64,000 nucleotides of DNA from JAFGNV01 sp964612485 (GTDB lineage: Bacteria > Chloroflexota > Anaerolineae > 4572-78 > J111): positions 43,228 to 107,227 of the forward strand of contig CAZTFF010000015.1 of the NCBI GenBank assembly GCA_964612485.1. Direction: 5' to 3'. The notes under the pieces are model-generated. The model did no database searches, was not told where the DNA came from, and saw only the letters and a list, made by a program, of their open reading frames with translations. The stretch's first letter is position 1; each line of letters opens with the position of its first letter. Shown piece after piece: positions 1 to 9,275 of the stretch. A program made the translations under genes and the position numbers.

Positions 1-1357
1 ACTGATCCCAGATAAATTCGGTTACAGTGGGCAGCAGCAAGTTAATGTCTCTGATCGTGGCGGCCCGCTGCCCCACTTCCATCGACAGGGCCAGTTCGGA
101 AGTTCTTTCTTGAACCTGTTCTTCCAACGAACCAATGGATCGCCGCAGTTGGGCCGTCATGGTATTAAAGGCTTCGGCCAATTCGCCGGTTTCATCCTGA
201 CGTTCAACCGGGGCCTGCACGGCCAGGTCGCCGCCGGTAACGCGCCGGGCAACTTGGGTAAGGTGAGAAATAGGGCTGGCAATCCACAGGCCGGCAGCCA
301 GACCGGCCACAATAACCAGCCCAACGGCGCCGATACCGCTGAGCAAAATCCAGCCGCCTAACCGGCCGGCGCCCGCCGTGGCCGTTTCTCTGGTTTCTTC
401 GGTTACCAGCACCCAATTCAAATCAGCCACCTTGATCGGTTGGTAGGCCGTAAACAGGGCCTGTTCGCCATCCCCGATTTCCCGTATGCCTATTCTGTTG
501 TTTAAGCCCGCTTTTACCGCCGGGTTGTCTACCATTTCGCCAAAATCGCCAAGGCCCGAACGCATCATTCCATCCGATCCGACCAGATAGGTATTGACGG
601 TTCTCAGGCCCGTGTTTTCCACAACAAGCTGATTGAGCGGGTCAAGCGGCAGCGCGTAAATAAGAAACCCGATAACACCTCCCAACTCGGTATCAATAAC
701 CGGCGTTCCCACAAAACTAACCGGGGTACCGTGCATTGGCGTGTAAAAGCCATAATCCGTCATCTGGATGGCGCCCGGTTGGGGGTTGGCCCGCAGGTTT
801 CTAAAATGTTCGGCCAGTAACGAATTTTTGTAGGGGCCGGTCAATAAATTTGTGCCAAAATCATTTCGTTTGGCCTGGGTATAGGCTATCTCTCCTTCAA
901 CCGAGACAAGTATTATATCTGCGTAACCGTTGGCTTCGGCTACCTGGCTAAAGAAGGGGTGGTAAAGCGCGTGAACCAATCCATAGGGGTGATAGCGGAT
1001 AGGGGTCGATAGATCGGGCCGGTTTAACAGGCCGATTTTTCGCAACTCGCGCCCGGTGCGGAAAAACATCTGATCCCCCAGGTCTTTCATCGCGTCTTCC
1101 AGAATGGGTAATTCGGCCAGGAGCAAAATATCCTGATCCACAGATTCAAAATATGTCTCGATTTGGGCCGCTTTCAAATTGCGGACCGTTTCCAACTCGT
1201 TAAACGCTTCAACTTCCAGGGCATTTTGGGATAGAGAATAAGCTATCACCCCCAACACCACCAACGGGATGAGAGACACCAGCAGGAATAAAAGAATGAG
1301 TTTTCCTCTGAGCGAACCGCGATTGAAGCGTTGTTTTATCCAATTTAAAAATCTCAT
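1..1357 (-). CDS. Membrane sensor, dCache-HAMP-GAF (3' end outside window)
   Basis: This gene runs off the left edge; about 452 residues are visible. It starts MRFLNWIKQRF and has a first membrane helix at about residues 17-40. An extracellular region of about 290 residues follows, with a Cache-like look (Y-x-P-M, DTELGGVIGFLIYALPL). A second membrane helix is near 332-360, followed by a HAMP domain, a short coiled coil (SIGSLEEQVQERTSELALS) and the beginning of a GAF-type segment. The domain order is that of a ligand sensor passing its signal across the membrane. The output domain, if any, lies outside the window. It is the last visible gene of the leftward sensor operon, 50 bases beyond its neighbour. 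The ATG at 1357 was chosen because it precedes the membrane anchor. Confidence 0.8.
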   Translation of the reverse strand, partial: MRFLNWIKQRFNRGSLRGKLILLFLLVSLIPLVVLGVIAYSLSQNALEVEAFNELETVRNLKAAQIETYFESVDQDILLLAELPILEDAMKDLGDQMFFRTGRELRKIGLLNRPDLSTPIRYHPYGLVHALYHPFFSQVAEANGYADIILVSVEGEIAYTQAKRNDFGTNLLTGPYKNSLLAEHFRNLRANPQPGAIQMTDYGFYTPMHGTPVSFVGTPVIDTELGGVIGFLIYALPLDPLNQLVVENTGLRTVNTYLVGSDGMMRSGLGDFGEMVDNPAVKAGLNNRIGIREIGDGEQALFTAYQPIKVADLNWVLVTEETRETATAGAGRLGGWILLSGIGAVGLVIVAGLAAGLWIASPISHLTQVARRVTGGDLAVQAPVERQDETGELAEAFNTMTAQLRRSIGSLEEQVQERTSELALSMEVGQRAATIRDINLLLPTVTEFIWDQ

Positions 1358-1407
1358 TGTATTCTCCCGATCACGTTCTATCGGTATGCAGCAAATCCGG
1401 CAGCAGT

Positions 1408-4400
1408 TTATTCCGTCAACTTTAATTGAACGGCTGTTTGCGGTACTTTTAAGCTCCGGCCCACTTCTCGGACGGCAATCCGCAAGGCCTCTTCAATAGA
1501 TTGCGCCGACTGGATCATTTCACCAATTTCATTGACCCGTGACTCACGGGCGGCGGCCTGCTGCGTTTCATCAATCAGGCGCAGGTTTTCGGCGGCCTGG
1601 GCTACCTGTTCGGCAATCGCCTCCACCAATTCTCTTTCTTCATTTGACCACGCTTCTCGATCCGCTATTTCTTCCAGCCCCAGCAGGCCAATCACTTCGC
1701 CCCGAATTTTCAGCGGGACTTCGAGCGTGGTGGTCTTTTCAGCCGGAAGTTGGGGTGAAGGGTGTTCCTCCGGCGCGGAATCATTTTCTGCAGCCGGCGA
1801 TTGCCGGCCATTACCGGAAGGATCCATTACCGGTTCCGATGCGGCCGGCAAAGAATCACTACCGGGAGCGGTTTGGGGCTGCTCCGGCATATATTCGAAA
1901 CTGAGTTTGGGAGCGGCTGCCCGGTAATCGCCCCAGGCCTGGATGGTGTAGCGCCGCTGGGTTGCCTCCATTTCAGTCAGAATAGATTGCGTTTCGGCCA
2001 GCAGCCGCTGGTTTTCTACGGCCACGGCTACCTGGCGGGCCAGCGAAGCGTACAATCGTTTTTCGGTAGGGGTGAAGGCGTGCAGTTGTTCGGCGTAGAG
2101 GATCAATACACCAATCTGCCGGTTGCTCACCCAGAGCGGCAGCAAGGCCAGGGATTGGGTGTGAGCTTCTTGCAAAAAGGCCAATGCTTCATAATCAAGC
2201 CGTTCATCGTGCAACACATCATCAATAAATACAGGTTCGGAGCTTAGAAGCAGATCACCATAGGGAATCTTGGCCAAAGAGAAACGCATCCCCACCGGAA
2301 TGGCCGGTATTCCCTGGCCGCTGTACCAATTGGCAATAACGTTCAAGGCTTCTACGTTGCCATCGGGATTATGCTCAAAAATTTCTAACACCACCCGGTT
2401 GATTTCCGGTATTTCGCCGGCTTCGGCAATGGCGACCATAATTTCTTGCAGGTCGCCGGCCTCGTTGATCCGCCGGCTGGCCTGGTAAAGCATGGCGGTT
2501 TCGGTGAGGGTAGATTGCGTTTCTTCAAATAACCAGGATTTTTCTACCGCCATGGCTATCTGGGCGGCCAGGGTGGTTTTCAGCCGGATATCTTCTTCGG
2601 TGAAAAAATCGGTTTGATCAGATTGCACATCCAGCACGCCGATCAATCGATCACCCGCCAGTAAGGGCACGGCCAATTCAGAACGGGTATCGGGCAAGAG
2701 ATGATGCGCCAACCAATGGGGGTTTTCATAGACATTGTTGGCCACCACACCCTGGCGCTCACGGGCCGCCTGCGCCACCAGTGATTGTTCCTTATCTAAT
2801 CGGATATGCCATTTTTCCGCCGCCATTTGCTGCCCAATAGAGCCGGCCCCGGCGGCTAAAACCAGGGCGTTGGCGGCCTGGTTGAGCAAATAAATATGGG
2901 CGTGGTAGAGTTCAAAGCCATCTTTGATCAGATCAACAACATCTTGCAACAGGTCCGTGGTGTCCATTATTTTAGAGATAGCAATATTTACCTGCGCCAC
3001 CAACTCCAATTCGGTAGCGCGTTTGGTCATCAATTCCTGAGCCTGTTGTCCCTCTTGGGCCAGATTGGCGCTCTTGAAGGCGTTGCTGATTTGTTCGGCC
3101 AGGGTTTCATAGATAAAGCCTTCGTCTGGCCCAACTTTAAAGAGCACAAAACCTAACTGCTCCCGGCGAAAATACAAAGGGAAGGCCAGCATGTTATAGC
3201 TCTCCGCTTGTTCAGAAAGGAACTGCGCGGGCAGTAATTCAGAGGCCGGGAATTTTTGTTGGTCCGGGTCTATGTCTATTGTTCCCGTTTCATTGTAAGC
3301 AAAAATCAATTTGGCCTGGCCATGGGGTGTTTCAGGATTTTCATACAACGAGAGATATACCTGCGGAATCCCCAGCCGGGGAAGTTCTACGGCCAACGTT
3401 TCTACCAATTTTTGGGAATCCAGCGCGGTAATAAACGCCGCGCCCAGATGCTGCAATCCAAACAACTGGTTTTCAACTTCCGCGCGCCGGTAGCCCTGCC
3501 GGCGTTGGGCCACCCGGCCCAACAAAATCCGGCTTTGGTGGTAAAGCGTCACGGCGCGGGAGGACATCTCATCATCGGCTAATTTTTGGAGGTAAGGCAG
3601 CGAAAACCGGCGCAGGTTTGTCAGCACCTCGTGCCAGGCAAGGAGTTCTTCGTCGTCCACCACCGCCTGGATCAAAATCTCATTCAGCACGGTTAAATAT
3701 TGTCCGTCTGCGGCCTCATCGGTTAACTCGGACAGAAAGGCATTGGCTACCTTTTCCACCTGGCGCAGTTCAATCCGATCATCCAGACCCTCTTTGAGGC
3801 CGGTCAGAATATCATACAAGGCCGATTCAATGGACGCCGGTTTGCGCTGCGGCGCGGGCTGTCGGCGGGCCACTTCTACCACCACCGGGTCCATACAGCC
3901 GCAAGATTCGCGCACAACCACCTCGGTGGGAATGGCTACCTGATCGGGCACAGGTTTGCCTTCGATCAGACCAAGCACCATTTCCATGGCTTTGCGCCCC
4001 CACCGGTATGTTTTGATGGGGACAGTGGTTAAGGCCGGGGTCAGCCACCGGCTCAACGCCGCGTCATCATAGCCTACCATGGCCACCTCCTGGGGCACTG
4101 AAATTCCACGCGATTGGAGTTCTTGCATCGCGCCCGTGGCAATGGCATCGGCGGGGGCGATCACGGCCTCAAACTCAGCCTGCTGCTCATCCAACAGCCA
4201 GGAAATTCCCCGGGCGCCTTCGCCCCACTCGACCGGGGGTGTGACCAGTTCCGGTTCAAGGGGTAAATTGTATTCGGCCAGCGTTTCCTGGTAGGCGCGA
4301 TACCGCTCCTGGATGCCCTGGTGTTGCTGGGGGCCGTGAATAAAGGCAATGCGTTGGTAATGATGAACTTCAATCAAGTGCCTGACCAATTTTTGCATAT

Positions 4401-4797
4401 TCTGAAATGAGTCCACATACACATCGGGAACGCCTTGAATATGGCCTTCCAGCGTAACCACCGGGATCGATTGGTAATGTTTGATGAAGGCTTCTTTCTG
4501 CTCTGTGGTAAGATATTGCAACAAACTTCCCGCAACAATCACCAGTCCATCAAATTTTTTCGGGGCTACCAGGTTATAGATTGCGGCAGCAGTTGATCCA
4601 AACCCTTCAGGCTGCTGCGGCCATTTGCCCACAAAACTCATCAGGTTGACATCATGCTCTTGGGCGGCATCCGTTAACCCGCGCCAAATATCGTATTCGG
4701 TTTTGTATTCAAGCTGAGGCGTAAGCAGCGCAATTGTTGGGCGGCTGTTTTTCGGTGCGGCTTGTTTTTTCTGGGTCGGTTTCTGTTTTTTGCTCAT
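1408..4797 (-). CDS. LacI-type ligand-binding domain fused to several GAF domains
   Basis: The product is a 1129-residue soluble protein. After a basic start (MSKKQKPTQKKQ), residues about 20-300 read as a LacI/GalR-type periplasmic-binding-protein fold (RPTIALLTPQLEY, DGLVIVAGSLLQYL, RIAFIHGPQQHQG, VAMVGYDDAALSRW). It ends in ESCGCMDP, a sequence seen where this domain is joined to signalling modules. There is no helix-turn-helix in front and no signal peptide, so the ligand would be read in the cytoplasm. At least three GAF domains follow (about 445-580, 625-780 and 800-945). After them come a Pro/Ser/Glu-rich linker and a C-terminal partial GAF-like module. No kinase, cyclase or DNA-binding domain is visible. 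It lies between two Cache/HAMP/GAF sensors in one operon. Confidence 0.85.
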   Translation of the reverse strand: MSKKQKPTQKKQAAPKNSRPTIALLTPQLEYKTEYDIWRGLTDAAQEHDVNLMSFVGKWPQQPEGFGSTAAAIYNLVAPKKFDGLVIVAGSLLQYLTTEQKEAFIKHYQSIPVVTLEGHIQGVPDVYVDSFQNMQKLVRHLIEVHHYQRIAFIHGPQQHQGIQERYRAYQETLAEYNLPLEPELVTPPVEWGEGARGISWLLDEQQAEFEAVIAPADAIATGAMQELQSRGISVPQEVAMVGYDDAALSRWLTPALTTVPIKTYRWGRKAMEMVLGLIEGKPVPDQVAIPTEVVVRESCGCMDPVVVEVARRQPAPQRKPASIESALYDILTGLKEGLDDRIELRQVEKVANAFLSELTDEAADGQYLTVLNEILIQAVVDDEELLAWHEVLTNLRRFSLPYLQKLADDEMSSRAVTLYHQSRILLGRVAQRRQGYRRAEVENQLFGLQHLGAAFITALDSQKLVETLAVELPRLGIPQVYLSLYENPETPHGQAKLIFAYNETGTIDIDPDQQKFPASELLPAQFLSEQAESYNMLAFPLYFRREQLGFVLFKVGPDEGFIYETLAEQISNAFKSANLAQEGQQAQELMTKRATELELVAQVNIAISKIMDTTDLLQDVVDLIKDGFELYHAHIYLLNQAANALVLAAGAGSIGQQMAAEKWHIRLDKEQSLVAQAARERQGVVANNVYENPHWLAHHLLPDTRSELAVPLLAGDRLIGVLDVQSDQTDFFTEEDIRLKTTLAAQIAMAVEKSWLFEETQSTLTETAMLYQASRRINEAGDLQEIMVAIAEAGEIPEINRVVLEIFEHNPDGNVEALNVIANWYSGQGIPAIPVGMRFSLAKIPYGDLLLSSEPVFIDDVLHDERLDYEALAFLQEAHTQSLALLPLWVSNRQIGVLILYAEQLHAFTPTEKRLYASLARQVAVAVENQRLLAETQSILTEMEATQRRYTIQAWGDYRAAAPKLSFEYMPEQPQTAPGSDSLPAASEPVMDPSGNGRQSPAAENDSAPEEHPSPQLPAEKTTTLEVPLKIRGEVIGLLGLEEIADREAWSNEERELVEAIAEQVAQAAENLRLIDETQQAAARESRVNEIGEMIQSAQSIEEALRIAVREVGRSLKVPQTAVQLKLTE

Positions 4798-4820
4798 CCG
4801 CGGTTCTCCACTGGCAGCTC

Positions 4821-7376
4821 TTACTCGCTTAACGATTCATCAACGGCGGCAGCACCCGTTTCTGCTTCCGGCTGTGTATCGGCCCGAACGTTTTCGTGGC
4901 CGTTATCATCGGGGCCTGAACCGCGATTTCCTTCGGACAGGGTTTGGGTATCAAACCGGATAAAGGCGCGCCGGGGATTAAGCACCCGCGCAATTTCCGA
5001 GGTGGCTATTTTCATCAACGCTTGCATATCCGGGGCGCGGCGCAATTTATCGCTCACCTGGCCAATGAGCCGCTCCCGGGAGGCCCGTTCCTGAGTTTCG
5101 TTCAGCAAGCGCAGGTTTTCGGCTGTTTGGGCCACCTGATCGATAACGGCACTGATCAGCGCCAGATCATTCTCGGTCCACGCCCGGTTGGGGTCTACAT
5201 CGTGTAATTGTAAATTTCCAATGGTTGACTCACCCAACGAAATGGGCGCGACCAAAACGCTGTATTTACCTGAATCTAAACTGTTTGAGGGAGCAGCCGC
5301 CCTAACGGTGTTTTCAGCCTCAACCGGCTGTTCCGGCTCATCAATGGCAATCACGGCAGGTTCTTTTTGCTTCATGGCCTGCTCGCGCGCTTTGGCCAAA
5401 ATAAATTCGTTAAGGGTGGTGGATTCGCCCAGGCTGAATTGCACGCGCCCGCTGCTGCGCTGCGCCACCGACTCTTTACTCCAGGCTTGTTCAATGTATC
5501 GTCGTTGCAGTTCGCGGGCTTCGGCCAGCGCGGTTTGTACCTCCTCAAAGAGTCGGGCGTTGTTAATGGCAACCGCCACGTGGTTAGCCAGCGACCGCAA
5601 CAGCGCGGCATCGCCCTCATCCAGGCCGGCAATCTGGTTTTCCTGCACATCCAAAACCCCAACCACCTTCCCTTCCAACATAATGGGCACGGCCATTTCC
5701 GAATAGGTGTCGGGCAACAGGGGGTTGGGCAGCCAATCGGGCGTCTGGCGGACATTATCCACCCGAACTATCTCGCCGGACCGCGCCGCGCGCGCCACCA
5801 GGCTGGTGAGCGCATGCAAAGAAATATGGTGGCCTTCGGCTTTCATTTCCGCTCCCGCTACCCCGGTTCCGGCAGCCACCAGCAGGTCCTGGCGTTGTTC
5901 ATCCAACAGATAAATGTGAGCGTGGTAATAGCCAAATCTATCTTGAATTTGATTGACCACCTCGGTTAACAAATCTTCCAACTTCAAAATAGAACTGAGC
6001 CGTTCGCCCAGGGTGGCGACAATTTCCAATCGCTCGGTGCGAGAGGCCACCTGTTGTTCCAACCCCTGCAACGTTTGGCGCAGTTGCCCGGTCATCTGGT
6101 TAAAGGATTGGGCCAGGGTGTGTAACTCAACCACGTCTGTTTCCGGCGCGGTTTGATCTAACTGCCCGCCGGCCATCGCCACGGCTGTTTCGGTTAGCGC
6201 ATTAACGGGGCGCGTAATCTGGAATGCAATGAGAACACCGATCAAACTGGCAATCGCCAGGGCGAACAGCCCCCCAACAATAACGGTCTGGATCAACGCA
6301 TCCAGTGTTTCCAAGGCATTGGCCGCGGGCTGCTGTAAGATAAGGGTCAGGTTAAGATCATCCAGGTAGGGTTGGTCCGGCGTAGACGCCAGCCGGGCGT
6401 GGCTGTGGATCATTTCCTGGCCCTGTATTTCATCGCTATCCCAATTTACGGGGTTTTGCCGGATATCGTCCAGCACAACTTCATTAGAGATTGTCGTCCC
6501 CACTTTTTCCGGGTTGGTAGAGCTAAACCACCAGCGGCCTTCATTGGTATCCACCAGGCCAAATTCAACATTTTCGCCGCTAAAAGCGCCTTCCGTAAAC
6601 AGGGAGAAATCGCTCAAGCGCAGCCGCCCGCGTAACACCCCCTGAACCTGTAAGCCTTCGAGTTCACCCGCTATCGACGATTGTAACGGCATGACAACGT
6701 CTACCAGAACGGTTTGCTCATCCGGGGCAAAATAGGGCGCGCCTACAAAAACAGGCTTTTCCAAAGTAGTATTACGGGCCTGCTGCCACCAGGCTTCATC
6801 GGCAAAATAGAATTCGGCCGGTTCTTCACCCGACCAACCGGCCAGGCCGCCGTAAAGGTCGGTGACAATTATTTGCGAGAACAGGGGCAGGCTATCCCCC
6901 ACGGCAAATTGCAGCGTCACACTCGTCTGGTTAAAATACACCGACTGGCGAAAGGAGGCCGCATCCTGCCATTGAGATTCCATATTCAAAAAATAAGCTT
7001 GCCGCGTCTGCAACGACATTTCATCCAAAAATTTTTGCTCGTTCAAGGCCCAATTGGCCAGCGCATCATCGCCGGCGATATCTTGCAGGCGAACCATTTG
7101 GTTATCGATTTGCTCGGCCAGCCGGTTCCGGTTCAATTCTATCTGGGTTAAGGTATCGTTCCCTTTCTGATCAATCAACGTTGTTCTCAATTGCAGCACC
7201 ACGGCCGCAATCACGGCCAGCACCGACACAACCGACACAAGTAAAAAAGCAACCGGCAACCCCCTCTGCAGCGAGCGTGGCAGGAGATAACGACGAAAGC
7301 GAAAAGCCAACAGGACCAGGGCCAAAACGGCCAAAACAATTAATCCAATATTTAAGGGTGATAGCCATTCATACAT
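4821..7376 (-). CDS. Membrane sensor with extracellular Cache region, HAMP and GAF domains
   Basis: The product is 851 residues. Two hydrophobic segments near the N-terminus (about 10-28 and 38-65) are followed by a long extracellular region to about 355. This has Cache-like features (LPLFSQIIVTDLYGGLAG, EAWWQQA, VVMPLQSS). A further helix at about 360-388 leads into HAMP (FQITRPVNALTETAVAMAGG), a coiled coil and a GAF domain (FGYYHAHIYLLDEQRQDLL). A second GAF is split by a long variable insert. The C-terminus is the short helical or half-GAF tail shared with its neighbours. I see no kinase or other output domain. The start is 5 bases from the end of the upstream gene, which indicates co-translation. 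Confidence 0.85.
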   Translation of the reverse strand: MYEWLSPLNIGLIVLAVLALVLLAFRFRRYLLPRSLQRGLPVAFLLVSVVSVLAVIAAVVLQLRTTLIDQKGNDTLTQIELNRNRLAEQIDNQMVRLQDIAGDDALANWALNEQKFLDEMSLQTRQAYFLNMESQWQDAASFRQSVYFNQTSVTLQFAVGDSLPLFSQIIVTDLYGGLAGWSGEEPAEFYFADEAWWQQARNTTLEKPVFVGAPYFAPDEQTVLVDVVMPLQSSIAGELEGLQVQGVLRGRLRLSDFSLFTEGAFSGENVEFGLVDTNEGRWWFSSTNPEKVGTTISNEVVLDDIRQNPVNWDSDEIQGQEMIHSHARLASTPDQPYLDDLNLTLILQQPAANALETLDALIQTVIVGGLFALAIASLIGVLIAFQITRPVNALTETAVAMAGGQLDQTAPETDVVELHTLAQSFNQMTGQLRQTLQGLEQQVASRTERLEIVATLGERLSSILKLEDLLTEVVNQIQDRFGYYHAHIYLLDEQRQDLLVAAGTGVAGAEMKAEGHHISLHALTSLVARAARSGEIVRVDNVRQTPDWLPNPLLPDTYSEMAVPIMLEGKVVGVLDVQENQIAGLDEGDAALLRSLANHVAVAINNARLFEEVQTALAEARELQRRYIEQAWSKESVAQRSSGRVQFSLGESTTLNEFILAKAREQAMKQKEPAVIAIDEPEQPVEAENTVRAAAPSNSLDSGKYSVLVAPISLGESTIGNLQLHDVDPNRAWTENDLALISAVIDQVAQTAENLRLLNETQERASRERLIGQVSDKLRRAPDMQALMKIATSEIARVLNPRRAFIRFDTQTLSEGNRGSGPDDNGHENVRADTQPEAETGAAAVDESLSE

Positions 7377-7381
7377 TGTTT

Positions 7382-9268
7382 CTACTCCTGTTGCCCCTGA
7401 TTATCGCCGCCGTTGGAGGCCGGCTCAAGCCCCAATTCCAATACCGTATGGCGCACGCCCAGCCGCTGGCCCAGTTCCCGGGTTGCCATTTCTAAAAGCG
7501 AGTCGAGATTAGGCGCGGCTTTTAATTTATCGGTGATTTCACGGATGGTTTGTTCCCGGCTGGCCTGACCTCGGGCTTCTTCAAATAACCGCAGGTTTTC
7601 GGCGGTTTGCGATAATTGGTCCACCACGGCATTGACCAACGCCAGGTCATCGTCGGCCCACTCGCCGCTGCCCGCGTTGTATACCTGCAACGCGCCAATG
7701 GTTTGCTCGCGCAAATTAATGGGAACGCTTAACAGCTTATTCGGGGTTGCTTCATCATCCGTACCGGAGACCGTTGGTTTGTTTTGGGTTAAAGCGCGTT
7801 CTTTGGCCTGATCCAATACCTGCCGGGCCGCGCGATCTAAAGGCCTGGCCGCGGGATCGGCATAGATGTGCCGGCCTCGATGGGTTATTTTGGTTTTATC
7901 CCACGATTGGGCAATGTATTTTTCCTGGGCAATTCGCGCTTCGGCCAGGGCCGTTTCCGCCTGAGAAAACAGCCGCGCATTTCGAATAGCCACGGCCACC
8001 TGGCCGGCCAGCGAGCGTAACAGGCCAGCATCGCCATCATCCAGGCCGGCAATTTTATCTTCCTGCACGTCCAATACGCCCACCATCTTCCCTTCCAAAA
8101 TGATAGGAACCGCCATTTCCGAATAAGTGTCGGGCAGCAGGCGGTTGGGCAGCCAATCAGGCGATTCCCGAACATTATCCACCGCCACAATCTGTTTGGA
8201 GTGGGCCGCGCGAGCCACCAGGCTGGCGGGAGCGTCTAATGAGATGTGGTGGCTGCCGGCTTTCATTTCGGCCCCGGCCTGGCCGGTTCCCGCCGCTACC
8301 ACCAGTTTGTTTGAAGTTTCATCGAGTAAATAAATATGGGCGTGATAATAGCCAAATTTATCTTGGATCTGATTCACCAACTCGGCCAACAACTCATCAA
8401 GATTCAAAATGGCGTTCAGGCGCTCGCTGAGATTCCCCAACGTTTCCAATCGCTCGGTCCGCGCCGCCACCCGCTGTTCCAAACCGGCCAATGTTTCGGC
8501 CAACTGCGCCGTCATACGGTTGAAGGTTTGGGCCAACTGGCCGATTTCATCGCGGGTTTTTACCGGCGCGCGGGCATCCAGGTTGCCGGTTTCAATTTGC
8601 TGCGCAGTCGATGTCAGCTCGATTAACGGCGTGGCAATGCTGCGCGTAACAAACAGATAGACCAGCACCGCCATTAAAGTAACCAGGAAAATCACCCCCA
8701 GGAATTGAGCCACCATGTTAGAGATAACGATATTTTGCTGCTGCACCGTTTCCTGTAACCGGCCAATTGTTTGCACCGAAAGCGTATCGTGTAAGTCTTT
8801 GGCCTGATCTATCTGCTCGTAAACCGAGATGATTTTTTTGTTCATCTCATCTGAGGTCATTTCGGCGCTATCCACCGCCAATAAAAACTCCACCTCAGTT
8901 CGCAGATCATGCGTAACCGTTTCAAGGCCTGCTAAAGCGGCATCAACATCGGGGGTGGCGTTTTCCTGGATGGCGGCCAGCGCGTCGTTGATTCGTTCCA
9001 GGTCTTGCACAACATCACTCTCAAATTGCTCGCCGCCAATCACAAACAAACGCTCCAGGCTGGCATCCAGTGATGAAATGGCCAGCGCGTAATCTTGCAG
9101 GTATCCCGTTTGCAGGCTGTCGGGGCCTACTTGCGCCGAAAAGTCTCTCACCTGGGTCAATTGATAATACCCGCCAATGGCCATCCCCAAAACAAGGATA
9201 ATAACAATGGCATAACTGGAAAGAATTTTTCTGCGGATAGTAGAAGTGAAAAAATGGTATAATTTCAT
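7382..9268 (-). CDS. Membrane sensor with short extracellular helical domain, HAMP and GAF
   Basis: The product is about 628 residues. I chose the ATG at 9268 (MKLYHFFTSTIRRKILSSY) over an upstream in-frame ATG: AGGAG lies ten bases before it, and the next gene's stop is only 7 bases away. Two membrane helices (about 16-36 and 185-208) enclose an all-helical extracellular segment like the four-helix input domain of chemoreceptors. HAMP (VTRSIATPLIELTSTAQQIE), a coiled coil and a GAF domain follow, then a second, insert-broken GAF and the shared C-terminal tail (REQTIREITDKLKAAPNLDS). Its GAF is very close in sequence to that of the 4821-7376 gene, so the two probably arose by duplication. No output domain is visible. 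Confidence 0.85.
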   Translation of the reverse strand: MKLYHFFTSTIRRKILSSYAIVIILVLGMAIGGYYQLTQVRDFSAQVGPDSLQTGYLQDYALAISSLDASLERLFVIGGEQFESDVVQDLERINDALAAIQENATPDVDAALAGLETVTHDLRTEVEFLLAVDSAEMTSDEMNKKIISVYEQIDQAKDLHDTLSVQTIGRLQETVQQQNIVISNMVAQFLGVIFLVTLMAVLVYLFVTRSIATPLIELTSTAQQIETGNLDARAPVKTRDEIGQLAQTFNRMTAQLAETLAGLEQRVAARTERLETLGNLSERLNAILNLDELLAELVNQIQDKFGYYHAHIYLLDETSNKLVVAAGTGQAGAEMKAGSHHISLDAPASLVARAAHSKQIVAVDNVRESPDWLPNRLLPDTYSEMAVPIILEGKMVGVLDVQEDKIAGLDDGDAGLLRSLAGQVAVAIRNARLFSQAETALAEARIAQEKYIAQSWDKTKITHRGRHIYADPAARPLDRAARQVLDQAKERALTQNKPTVSGTDDEATPNKLLSVPINLREQTIGALQVYNAGSGEWADDDLALVNAVVDQLSQTAENLRLFEEARGQASREQTIREITDKLKAAPNLDSLLEMATRELGQRLGVRHTVLELGLEPASNGGDNQGQQE

Positions 9269-9275
9269 GGTAATT

